This document shows, piece after piece, positions 1 through 5,866 of a DNA stretch of 5,982 nt (the stretch's first letter is position 1; every line of letters starts with the position of its first letter). A model generated the notes under the pieces. That model was not told where the DNA came from. It searched no databases and worked only from the letters and a program-made list of their open reading frames with translations. The DNA comes from Solobacterium sp. UBA1789 (GTDB lineage Bacteria > Bacillota_I > Bacilli_A > Erysipelotrichales > Erysipelotrichaceae). A program made the position numbers and the translations under genes. The stretch covers positions 13,814 to 19,795 of the forward strand of contig DCGB01000062.1 in the NCBI GenBank assembly GCA_002314515.1, given 5' to 3'.

Positions 1-1155
1 TGGGGCCCTCCGGGTGTTGGTAAAACTACCCTTGCAAGAATAATAGCTAAAACCACAAAAGCAAGCTTTGTGGATTTTTCTGCTGTTACATCAGGAATTA
101 AGGAAATACGTGAAGTAATGGCAAAAGCTGAAAAAACCACCCAGATGGGAGCAAAAACCATTCTATTTGTGGATGAAATTCACAGATTTAATAAGGCTCA
201 GCAGGATGCTTTTCTGCCTTATGTGGAAAAGGGCAGTATTATTCTGATTGGTGCGACAACGGAGAATCCTTCTTTTGAAGTTAATGGTGCCTTATTATCC
301 CGTTGTAAGGTCTTTGTTTTACATGAACTTAGTGAAGAACATATTGTTAAGTTATTAAGAAACGCTTTGAATAATGATAGAGGTTTTGGTAAACAGAAAA
401 TTATTATCAGTGACGATGATTTACGGGCAATTGCCATTTTTTCCAATGGTGATGCCAGAAATGCCTTATCAACACTGGAAATGATTGTATTAAACAGCGA
501 AGAAACAGATGGAAGCATCATCATTAATGAAGAAACAATTGAACAATGTACTTCCCGTAAAACTCTTTTATATGATAAAAAAGGCGAGGAACACTATAAT
601 CTCATTTCAGCCTTACATAAATCGATGCGTAATTCTGATCCGGATGCTGCTATATACTGGCTGGCCAGAATGCTGGAAGCAGGCGAGGATCCTATGTATA
701 TCATGCGCAGAGTAACAAGATTTGCGTCTGAGGATGTTGGTATGGCTGATCCCCGGGCTTTGCAGATCTGTGTTTCGGCTTATCAGGCTGCCCATCTGAT
801 TGGTATGCCAGAGTGTGCTTTGGCTTGTGCAGAGGCTGTTCTTTATGTGGCAATGGCACCAAAGTCTAATGCGGTTTATGTCGCATATGGCGAGGCCAGC
901 AGGGATGCCATGGAACATTTTGCTGAACCGGTCCCTTTGCATATTCGAAATGCAGTTACAAAACTAATGAAGGATCTGGACTATGGCAAGGGCTATCAGT
1001 ATGCCCATGATAGTGAAGACAAGCTGACAAATATGCAATGTCTGCCGGATTCTTTAAAAGATAGAGTATATTATCATCCGACAAATCAGGGTGTTGAGGC
1101 TAAATATAAGGAAAGGTTGGAGATGATTAAGGCCTGGAAGAAGAATCATCAGTAA
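1..1155 (+). CDS. rarA: Replication-associated recombination protein RarA (MgsA), AAA+ ATPase, 5'-truncated by window edge
   Basis: The open frame runs from base 1 without a start, giving 384 residues. RarA proteins are about 420-450 residues, so roughly 40-60 N-terminal residues lie outside the window. The first visible residues are the Walker A loop (GPPGVGKTT, 2-10). Walker B VDEIH follows at about 57-61, sensor 1 GATTENPSF at 84-92, a likely arginine finger in LLSRCK (R101) and sensor 2 in GDAR (R153). From about residue 198 comes the RarA/MgsA C-terminal tetramerisation region (MRNSDPDAAIYWLARML, RRVTRFASEDVG), ending in the typical LPDSLKDRVYYHPTNQG. The family is related to clamp-loader ATPases and acts at stalled replication forks with SSB. 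All ATPase motifs are intact. A GTG at 70 lies after Walker A and cannot be the real start. The stop is 3 bases before the MscS gene, so the two are probably cotranscribed. Confidence 0.96.
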   Translation, partial: WGPPGVGKTTLARIIAKTTKASFVDFSAVTSGIKEIREVMAKAEKTTQMGAKTILFVDEIHRFNKAQQDAFLPYVEKGSIILIGATTENPSFEVNGALLSRCKVFVLHELSEEHIVKLLRNALNNDRGFGKQKIIISDDDLRAIAIFSNGDARNALSTLEMIVLNSEETDGSIIINEETIEQCTSRKTLLYDKKGEEHYNLISALHKSMRNSDPDAAIYWLARMLEAGEDPMYIMRRVTRFASEDVGMADPRALQICVSAYQAAHLIGMPECALACAEAVLYVAMAPKSNAVYVAYGEASRDAMEHFAEPVPLHIRNAVTKLMKDLDYGKGYQYAHDSEDKLTNMQCLPDSLKDRVYYHPTNQGVEAKYKERLEMIKAWKKNHQ

Positions 1156-1158
1156 TAT

Positions 1159-2022
1159 ATGGTATTAGAAGAATTTATTCAAAAAATTTCAAAGATTACA
1201 TTAGAACAGCTGTTTGGTGTTTTAGGCAAGTTGTTGGCTATTGTCGTTGTTTTCTTTTTAGCTGGTGTTGTTTTGAATATCGTCACTCATTTTACCAGTA
1301 AGGGTTTGAAAAAAGCAGCTGAAATGGATGACCAGAAGAAAAGCAGTCAGTATAAGACAACGATGACCATTTCTCATAGTGTCTATCGCTATGGAATCTA
1401 TGCAGTTGCGGTAGTTATTGCGGCTGATATTATTGGTTTTGGTGATCAGCTCTCAGGTGCCGTTGTGGCAGCTGGTATTGGTGGTTTAGCTATTTCTTTT
1501 GGTGCCCAGTCAATTATTAAAGATATGGTTGCCGGTTTATTTATGATGTTTGAGAAACAGTATTTTGTTGGCGACATTGTCAAAATTGCCGGTTATGAGG
1601 GTCGTGTTGAATCTATTGCCCTAAGAGTTACCTATCTGGATTGTAAGGGCAAAAGAGTTATTGTTCCTAATGGTCAGATAAGTGATGTTGTCAATTATTC
1701 AAGGTCAAATAATGTGGCATCATTAATCATTCCAACGCCATATGAAGAAAATACCGATAATATTATTAAAATACTGGAAGAAATCATCGAGAAGTTTACA
1801 AAAGAATATCCAGAGCTGGTTGCGGATAAGAAGGGTGAAGTACTGGGTATTGCGAATTTCGGTGACAGTAGTGTTGATATCGAACTAAGAGTCTATGTCA
1901 AACCAATGGAACAGTGGCGGGCAGAAAGAGCCTTACGTTTAATGATTAAGAAGGAATTTGATCAAAAGAATATCAGCATTCCTTATCAGCAGATTGAAGT
2001 GAGAAATAAGAAAACCGGTTAA
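1159..2022 (+). CDS. MscS-family small-conductance mechanosensitive ion channel
   Basis: This 287-residue membrane protein matches the length of E. coli MscS (286). Membrane segments are seen at about residues 21-46 (TM1), 75-96 (TM2) and 99-131 (TM3, the Gly/Ala-rich pore helix AGIGGLAISFGAQSIIKD). The beta domain follows with YFVGDIVKIAGYEGRVESI (135-153) and VIVPNGQISDVVNYSR (167-182), then an alpha/beta C-terminal domain to about 283. By family knowledge it opens under membrane tension and releases solutes during hypo-osmotic shock. The ATG at 1159 is 3 bases after the rarA stop. The only purine-rich stretch, GGAAGAAG at 1136-1143, is 15 bases upstream, which is far for a ribosome binding site, so translation is probably coupled to rarA. 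The stop codon lies in the loop of the following terminator hairpin. The family is clear; the exact subclass (MscS versus YkuT-like) is not. Confidence 0.95.
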   Translation: MVLEEFIQKISKITLEQLFGVLGKLLAIVVVFFLAGVVLNIVTHFTSKGLKKAAEMDDQKKSSQYKTTMTISHSVYRYGIYAVAVVIAADIIGFGDQLSGAVVAAGIGGLAISFGAQSIIKDMVAGLFMMFEKQYFVGDIVKIAGYEGRVESIALRVTYLDCKGKRVIVPNGQISDVVNYSRSNNVASLIIPTPYEENTDNIIKILEEIIEKFTKEYPELVADKKGEVLGIANFGDSSVDIELRVYVKPMEQWRAERALRLMIKKEFDQKNISIPYQQIEVRNKKTG

Positions 2023-2033
2023 TACCGGTTTTT
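2011..2033. terminator. Bidirectional intrinsic terminator between mscS and pepV
   Basis: A perfect 9-bp stem is formed by AAAACCGGT (2011-2019) and ACCGGTTTT (2024-2032) with the 4-base loop TAAT, which contains the TAA stop of the MscS gene. On the plus strand the stem runs into TTTTTGTGTT. On the minus strand it runs into TTTTCTTATTT, 7 bases past the pepV stop. It can therefore end transcripts from both convergent genes. Confidence 0.85.
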
Positions 2034-2039
2034 GTGTTC

Positions 2040-3392
2040 TTAGTCAGCTAAGAGATTCCTGATAGCCTGAACGTAGATTTCGACCTGTTTCTGGAGATCG
2101 GTAATCTTTAATCGTTCATCGGCATCATGAATATGACTTTCATTACCTGGGAATTCACAGCCAAAGGCAATAGAGTTCGGGATGTATTTGGCATAGGTGC
2201 CGCCACCAATGACTGATGGTTTGTTGACAGTGTCGCCTGTAACCTGAACATAGGCATTATATAATTTTGATACCAGTGGTGAATCGACCGGATAGAATAA
2301 TGGATTGCCAACATGGAGGATTTCAATCTTACCGTTTTCATCTTCCAGGTGGCCGGCTGTTCTTTCTCTGACATCTTTTTCTGTGAAGGTTACTGGAACT
2401 CGGATATCTATTGTACAGGTGATTTTACCATTTTCAGTTTTAACTATGCCGTTATTGAAAGTTAAGACACCATAGTCATCACTGATATTCAGGTTGATGC
2501 CTTCACCATTGCACTTAGTGCCGATATGCGAATTATAGAATTTGACAAAGTCATCTTCAAAGCCACAGTCAGCCAATGCCTGCATAGTACAGCCAGCGGC
2601 ATTAACACCTAATAATGGAGTTGAGGCATGGGCAGCTACGCCACGGGCATCGATTGTTACTTCACCATTGTTTTCATTGACGCTGTATTCCAGCAAGGCT
2701 GTTTTAGAAAGAGCTTCTTTCAGTTTGTCAATATTTACATCTTTGGCAGGAACAACTGTTGTACAGCGGTTGCAGACGGCATTGGAAACAAAGCCACCGT
2801 TCATGGCAATAATCCTGGTATTTTTGGAGCTGGCTAACATTGAACAGCCACCTTTTTCACCATGGATGCCTGGGAATTCGCCATCAGGAGTAAAGCCGAG
2901 AGTGATTGGTTCTTCGTGTTTGTTGTAATATTGCATACAGGCTGATCCGGTTTCTTCATTACAGCCCATTAAAAGACGAATACGTTTATTTAATTTAATG
3001 CCACTGTCTTTAATCAGCTTCATGGCATAGAGACTGGCAATGGCAGCACCCTTATCATCAGAAACACCACGGCCATAGACAGTATCGCCTTTGATGGTCA
3101 TTTCAAAAGGATCAGTTGACCAGTCATCTCCAGCAGGGACAATGTCCAGGTGGGCAATGATGCCAATGATGTCTTTACCTTCACCCATTTGAGCATAACC
3201 GCAGTAGTTATCAACGTTTTTGGTTTCAAAGCCCATTTCTTCGCAGATTTGTAGAGCTTCTTTTAGACATTTGGCTGTTTCTTCACCAAATGGCATATCA
3301 TCCTTTGCTTCGCCTTTAATAGAATTGTATCTGACAAGGCGTGCTAGTTTTTCCAGCATTTCAGGAGTAAGTGCTTCGATTTGTTTTTTCAT
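2040..3392 (-). CDS. pepV: PepV-like dinuclear zinc dipeptidase (peptidase family M20)
   Basis: This 450-residue cytosolic M20 peptidase is close to the usual PepV length of about 465-470. The metal-binding set is complete: H81 and D83 in AHLDIVP, bridging D112 in GRGVSDDKG, the catalytic pair E146-E147 in CNEETGS, D170 in FTPDGEFP, and a C-terminal histidine (H422 in SHIHDADERL). H255 in GVAAHASTP, within the lid domain inserted at about 185-355, matches the conserved M20 histidine that contacts substrate. PepV enzymes cleave dipeptides and some N-terminally blocked ones, supplying amino acids after peptide uptake. The ATG at 3392 is supported by AAAGAGG (3406-3400) 7 bases upstream. The gene is monocistronic: divergent from elaA and convergent with mscS. 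Substrate range cannot be read from sequence, but the PepV-type assignment over other M20 families is well supported by motif order and length. Confidence 0.92.
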   Translation of the reverse strand: MKKQIEALTPEMLEKLARLVRYNSIKGEAKDDMPFGEETAKCLKEALQICEEMGFETKNVDNYCGYAQMGEGKDIIGIIAHLDIVPAGDDWSTDPFEMTIKGDTVYGRGVSDDKGAAIASLYAMKLIKDSGIKLNKRIRLLMGCNEETGSACMQYYNKHEEPITLGFTPDGEFPGIHGEKGGCSMLASSKNTRIIAMNGGFVSNAVCNRCTTVVPAKDVNIDKLKEALSKTALLEYSVNENNGEVTIDARGVAAHASTPLLGVNAAGCTMQALADCGFEDDFVKFYNSHIGTKCNGEGINLNISDDYGVLTFNNGIVKTENGKITCTIDIRVPVTFTEKDVRERTAGHLEDENGKIEILHVGNPLFYPVDSPLVSKLYNAYVQVTGDTVNKPSVIGGGTYAKYIPNSIAFGCEFPGNESHIHDADERLKITDLQKQVEIYVQAIRNLLAD

Positions 3393-3415
3393 GTTTTTTC
3401 CTCTTTTACAATAGT

Positions 3416-3421
3416 ATTATA
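3416..3421 (-). promoter_or_regulatory. Probable -10 box of pepV
   Basis: A perfect TATAAT on the minus strand ends 23 bases before the pepV ATG and would give a leader of about 17 bases that includes the AAAGAGG ribosome binding site. No good -35 hexamer is present at 16-18 bases spacing (ATCATA at 17). The same bases read TATTAT (3415-3420) on the plus strand, which could serve elaA. Confidence 0.6.
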
Positions 3422-3426
3422 TATGT

Positions 3427-3436
3427 AAAAAGGTGG
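3427..3436 (+). promoter_or_regulatory. Ribosome binding site deciding the elaA start
   Basis: AAAAAGGTGG lies 3 bases before the ATG at 3440 and 6 bases before the ATG at 3443. It sets the start at one of these tandem ATGs rather than at the in-frame ATG at 3371, which lies antisense inside pepV. Confidence 0.75.
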
Positions 3437-3439
3437 ATT

Positions 3440-3880
3440 ATGATGAATTTAACAATTAAAGCTTTCCAGGATCTGACAGTAGATGAGTTATTTAATATTT
3501 ATAAGTTACGTTGTGAGGTTTTTATTGTTGAACAGAATTGTCCTTATCAGGATGTTGATGATGCGGATAAGGAGTCTTTTCATCTTTTATTAAGAGAAAA
3601 TGATGAATTGGTGGCATATCTGCGTATTATTCCAAGGGGTGTTTTGGGGGATGAAGTTCGAATTGGTCGTGTTGTAGCTAAATATCGTCATAGGGGTTAT
3701 GCAACGGAGATGTTAAAGAAAGCTGTTTCTTTTATTGATAAGGAATTTGGGGATAATTGTGTAGTGCTGGAGGCTCAGGTATATGCCCGTTCTTTATATG
3801 AGAACTGTGGTTTTGAGCCGATTTCGGATATTTTTCTGGAAGATAATATTGAGCATATAAGGATGAAAAAAACATGGTAG
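3440..3880 (+). CDS. elaA: ElaA-type GNAT family N-acetyltransferase
   Basis: The product is 146 residues from the ATG at 3440 (145 if the adjacent ATG at 3443 is used). It carries the ElaA signature LRCEVFIVEQNCPYQDVDDAD at about 23-43, recognisable from E. coli ElaA. The acetyl-CoA-binding motif is seen in IGRVVAKYRHRGYATEML (75-92), and the C-terminal GNAT motif B in SLYENCGFEPISD (118-130). GNAT enzymes move the acetyl group of acetyl-CoA to an amine; the substrate of ElaA is not established to my knowledge. The open frame extends upstream to 3371, but that part overlaps the start of pepV on the other strand and encodes an implausible hydrophobic leader, so I chose the start next to the ribosome binding site. 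It diverges from pepV (47-base gap) and converges on the kinase gene with only 7 bases between stops. Its TAG stop sits in a hairpin loop. Confidence 0.9.
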   Translation: MMNLTIKAFQDLTVDELFNIYKLRCEVFIVEQNCPYQDVDDADKESFHLLLRENDELVAYLRIIPRGVLGDEVRIGRVVAKYRHRGYATEMLKKAVSFIDKEFGDNCVVLEAQVYARSLYENCGFEPISDIFLEDNIEHIRMKKTW

Positions 3881-3889
3881 CCCATGTTT
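3866..3889. terminator. Shared terminator hairpin between elaA and the kinase gene
   Basis: An 8-bp perfect stem is formed by AAACATGG (3870-3877) and CCATGTTT (3882-3889) around the loop TAGC, which contains the elaA stop codon. On the minus strand the stem is followed by a run of seven T (3872-3866), a strong terminator for the kinase gene, whose own TAA (3890-3888) overlaps the stem base. On the plus strand only the three stem-encoded T follow, so it should be weaker for elaA. Confidence 0.75.
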
Positions 3890-4448
3890 AGTCGTTGCAG
3901 GTAATAATCATATCAGCGTGTTGTCTGATCTGGAAGCCTTCGAAATACTTTTCTTCAAAAGGGATCCATTTATCCTTAAAGGCCTGTAGTCTTTCGGGAT
4001 TTCTTTTTTCCAGTCTTTGTAATTGAATTTTGGGGTCAATATCAATGAAGATTTTCAAATCGTAGTAGGGTCTGAAATCTGGTCTTAAAGAGTATGATCC
4101 TTCGATGATGTTGATTCTTTTGTTTGTTTTAATGACTGGTTCCAGCAGTTTGAGACTCTGGCAGTCAAAGCGGATGTAGCTGACATCTTCTTTTTTAGAT
4201 AGGGGTAAAAGTACCTGTTCCAAAAAGCGTTCGTGGTCAACGTTTTCGCCGGCTGTGGCATATCTTTCTTTTGTTCGCTGATGAGGCTGAAGAAAGAAAT
4301 CGTCCATGTGGAAGAGATTAGCGTCATATTCCTGAGCCAGTATGCTGGCTAGTGTTGTTTTTCCTGAGGCACAGCGTCCGTCAATAGCAATGATCAGATG
4401 ATCTTTGTCTGTGTTGTCGATAAAATCGGTAATATTCCTGATATTCAT
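3888..4448 (-). CDS. Uridine kinase-like P-loop kinase (AAA_18/Udk-type NTP-binding protein)
   Basis: This 186-residue protein is slightly shorter than true uridine kinases (about 205-215). The Walker A loop is GRCASGKTT (24-32), after beta-strand LIIAIDG. It is followed by FHMDDFF (46-52), where uridine kinases have the catalytic Asp of their YxDDFY-like motif, and by ENVDHERF (68-75), matching the NFDHPxAF substrate segment. IIEGSYSL (114-121) matches the EG(I/L) strand, FIDIDPKIQLQRLEKRN (134-150) is the lid region with arginines, and a short C-terminal helix ends the protein. It most likely phosphorylates a nucleoside or related small molecule with ATP. Proteins of this short type are often only named uridine kinase family, so the substrate is uncertain and I give no symbol. 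The ATG at 4448 has no ribosome binding site; the only upstream signal is a TATAAT box placed for a leaderless transcript. The stop overlaps the terminator shared with elaA. Confidence 0.85.
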   Translation of the reverse strand: MNIRNITDFIDNTDKDHLIIAIDGRCASGKTTLASILAQEYDANLFHMDDFFLQPHQRTKERYATAGENVDHERFLEQVLLPLSKKEDVSYIRFDCQSLKLLEPVIKTNKRINIIEGSYSLRPDFRPYYDLKIFIDIDPKIQLQRLEKRNPERLQAFKDKWIPFEEKYFEGFQIRQHADMIITCND

Positions 4449-4454
4449 GTTTCT

Positions 4455-4460
4455 ATTATA
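4455..4460 (-). promoter_or_regulatory. Probable -10 box of the kinase gene
   Basis: A perfect TATAAT on the minus strand is followed by six bases (AGAAAC) and then the kinase ATG. With the standard distance from -10 box to start site, +1 falls on the A of the ATG. No clear -35 hexamer is seen (AATTAT at 17-base spacing). The plus strand reads TATTAT at 4454-4459, toward the tRNA gene. Confidence 0.55.
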
Positions 4461-4489
4461 CGCTCAATTGGTTTAAAATAATTATGTTT

Positions 4490-4566
4490 CAGGATGTAGT
4501 TCAGCTTGGTAGAATGCGTCGTTCGGGACGACGAGATCAAGGGTTCAAATCCCTTCATCCTGACCA
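4490..4566 (+). tRNA. tRNA-Pro (anticodon CGG)
   Basis: The 77-base gene encodes its own CCA (4564-4566). The acceptor stem pairs CAGGATG (4490-4496) with CATCCTG (4556-4562) perfectly, with discriminator A. The C1-G72 pair plus A73 is typical of bacterial tRNA-Pro. The anticodon stem CGTCG/CGACG (4517-4521, 4529-4533) closes the loop TTCGGGA, placing anticodon CGG at 4524-4526 to read CCG. The T arm is AAGGG-TTCAAAT-CCCTT and the D loop has the conserved GGTA. It diverges from the kinase gene (41-base gap). A run of T6-A-T5 (4567-4578) directly follows the CCA. I could not pick out a convincing promoter. Confidence 0.97.
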
Positions 4567-4578
4567 TTTTTTATTTTT

Positions 4579-4584
4579 GGGGGT
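4579..4584 (+). promoter_or_regulatory. Ribosome binding site of the Met-rich ORF
   Basis: GGGGGT lies 6 bases before the ATG at 4590. A G-only core pairs with the anti-Shine-Dalgarno CCUCC through one G-U wobble. This supports the first of the many clustered ATGs as the start. Confidence 0.65.
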
Positions 4585-4589
4585 AACTT

Positions 4590-4991
4590 ATGACAATGAT
4601 GGATATGAATATGGGAATGTCTATGATGCCAAAGAGAGGTTTCAGTCTGTCAAGAAATCATATGTCAGCTGCAGGTTCCTATAATTTTGATGTCCGTCTT
4701 AATGATGATGGTCATTATTATCTCAAGGGTGTATGTCACGGCCAGGATGGAAGATTATATCGCAATGACCAGGGTATTCTGTTGTCTGATGAGACTATTG
4801 AAGCTCTGCTTGAGTTGAAGTTAGAAGAATTGAATGTCTATGTCAGAAGAGAAGAAGGCCAATTATTTGCCAGTGATCAGACAACGAAGTCTTTGTCTGT
4901 AACGTTTGCGGATGGTCATAGTGAAGCTAAGGAACTTAGTGATGAGCTGGCCTTTAGTATCTATTCAATATTAATTGAAGAGTTTCAATAA
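4590..4991 (+). CDS. Uncharacterised 133-residue protein with methionine-rich N-terminus
   Basis: I do not recognise this family. The N-terminus MTMMDMNMGMSMM has 8 methionines in 13 residues, followed by a basic stretch (PKRGFSLSRNH, 14-24). The rest looks like a small soluble acidic domain with beta-strand character: YNFDVRLNDDGHYYLKGVCH at 31-50 with the single Cys at 49, GRLYRNDQGILLSDETIEALLELKLEEL at 54-81, and an acidic C-terminal helix (about 112-132). No membrane segment, signal peptide or known catalytic motif is visible. The G-rich ribosome binding site before 4590 fixes the start, though internal ATGs at 4596, 4599, 4605, 4611, 4617, 4623 and 4626 are possible alternatives. The codon pattern and clean end at a terminator argue that it is real. 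It lies 23 bases after tRNA-Pro and may share its transcript. Confidence 0.8.
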   Translation: MTMMDMNMGMSMMPKRGFSLSRNHMSAAGSYNFDVRLNDDGHYYLKGVCHGQDGRLYRNDQGILLSDETIEALLELKLEELNVYVRREEGQLFASDQTTKSLSVTFADGHSEAKELSDELAFSIYSILIEEFQ

Positions 4992-5018
4992 AAAGACTGG
5001 GCTAGTGCTCAGTCTTTT
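4991..5018. terminator. Shared terminator hairpin between the Met-rich ORF and eamA
   Basis: A 12-bp stem is formed by AAAAGACTGGGC (4991-5002) and GCTCAGTCTTTT (5007-5018) with loop TAGT and one G-U pair (5000-5009). It begins on the last base of the plus-strand TAA and contains the eamA TGA (5011-5009) in its right arm. On the minus strand it runs into TTTTTATT; on the plus strand into TTTT then GCG. The wobble becomes an A-C mismatch in the minus-strand RNA. Confidence 0.85.
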
Positions 5019-5866
5019 GCGATTAGAATGGTTGATGTCAGTATCAGGATGATGCCAATGATGGTTTTTATGCCGATACTTTCATTGAGGAAAATAACGC
5101 CAATGACGATACCGGTAATTGGTTCAAAGGTCGAAAAGAGTGAGGCTTTGACACTACCACAGAGGAAGACACCTTTTTGAAAGAGGGTGAGTCCAATGAA
5201 GGTGGAGACAAAGGCCAAAATCAGATTTGATATATAAGCCTGAGAGCCAACCTGGAAAGAAAATTTATTAAGTAAGAGGGTGACAATAAAGATTTCTATG
5301 GTGGCAAAGAGGGCCAGATAGAAGGTCATTGTCAGAATAGGTATTTCTTTTAACTTGCTGCGACCCAGAAGGGCAGTATAGGTGGCAAAACTTAAGCCAG
5401 ATAAGAGGGCAATCAGCATACCAAAGATACTGGCATTAGCCTTGGGACTATAACATAATATGATGCCCAGGAAACACAGCAGGATAAAAAAGAGCTGTTT
5501 CTTATTGATTTTTTCTTTGAAAATGAGAGCACTTATCAACAACACTGATAGTGGATAGGTGAAATGGAGTGTTGTGGCCAGGCCGGAATCAATATAACTA
5601 TAAGATGAATATAAGAAGAGGGGCGTTAAGGTGTAGGCTATTGAAAGTTTAAGAATAGTCAACAGGGCCTCTTTGCCGATCTTAAGCTGTTTTTTGATGA
5701 GGTTGACAACAAATAACATGATACTGCCAAAGAAAAAGCGACCTAGGGCCACCATATAGGAATTACTTCCGGAATTATAGGCGATGGTCGCTAAAAGTGG
5801 CATGGTGCCGTATGCAACAGCAGAAAGTATTACTAGTATCAGACCTCTTTTTTCGTCTTTTGTCAC
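5009..5866 (-). CDS. DMT-superfamily transporter, EamA (RhaT-like) family
   Basis: This 285-residue integral membrane protein has the standard length and the ten hydrophobic segments of EamA proteins. It consists of two repeated EamA domains of five helices each (about residues 8-138 and 146-283). Each repeat ends with the family's hallmark segment: GLATTLHFTYPLSVLLISALIFKEK (95-119), and KASLFSTFEPITGIVIGVIFLNES (240-263), whose acidic residue-proline pair and final Glu are typical. Family members export or import metabolites such as amino acids; the substrate cannot be told here. The GTG start at 5866 directly abuts the TAA of the upstream minus-strand gene and has no ribosome binding site, suggesting translational coupling. 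AAAGAGG occurs inside the gene (5850-5844) but is followed by no usable start. Its stop lies in the terminator shared with the Met-rich ORF. Confidence 0.92.
   Translation of the reverse strand: MTKDEKRGLILVILSAVAYGTMPLLATIAYNSGSNSYMVALGRFFFGSIMLFVVNLIKKQLKIGKEALLTILKLSIAYTLTPLFLYSSYSYIDSGLATTLHFTYPLSVLLISALIFKEKINKKQLFFILLCFLGIILCYSPKANASIFGMLIALLSGLSFATYTALLGRSKLKEIPILTMTFYLALFATIEIFIVTLLLNKFSFQVGSQAYISNLILAFVSTFIGLTLFQKGVFLCGSVKASLFSTFEPITGIVIGVIFLNESIGIKTIIGIILILTSTILIAKD

Noticed and set aside
613..942. 109-codon minus-strand frame inside rarA
   Set aside because: It lies antisense to the conserved RarA C-terminal domain and its composition is that of a shadow frame.
2542..2928. 128-codon open frame on the plus strand inside pepV
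   Set aside because: It is antisense to a fully conserved M20 peptidase, including its lid domain, has no ribosome binding site, and its translation resembles no family I know.
3371..3439. Upstream in-frame extension of elaA to an ATG at 3371
   Set aside because: This part overlaps the pepV start on the other strand, lacks a ribosome binding site and adds a hydrophobic leader absent from ElaA proteins; AAAAAGGTGG marks the start at 3440.
4085..4327. 80-codon minus-strand frame inside the kinase gene
   Set aside because: It is an alternative reading frame of the same strand as the kinase, whose P-loop and other motifs are continuous.
4484..4684. 66-codon plus-strand frame covering the tRNA gene
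   Set aside because: It starts 6 bases before tRNA-Pro, reads through the whole tRNA, and ends inside the better supported ORF in another frame.
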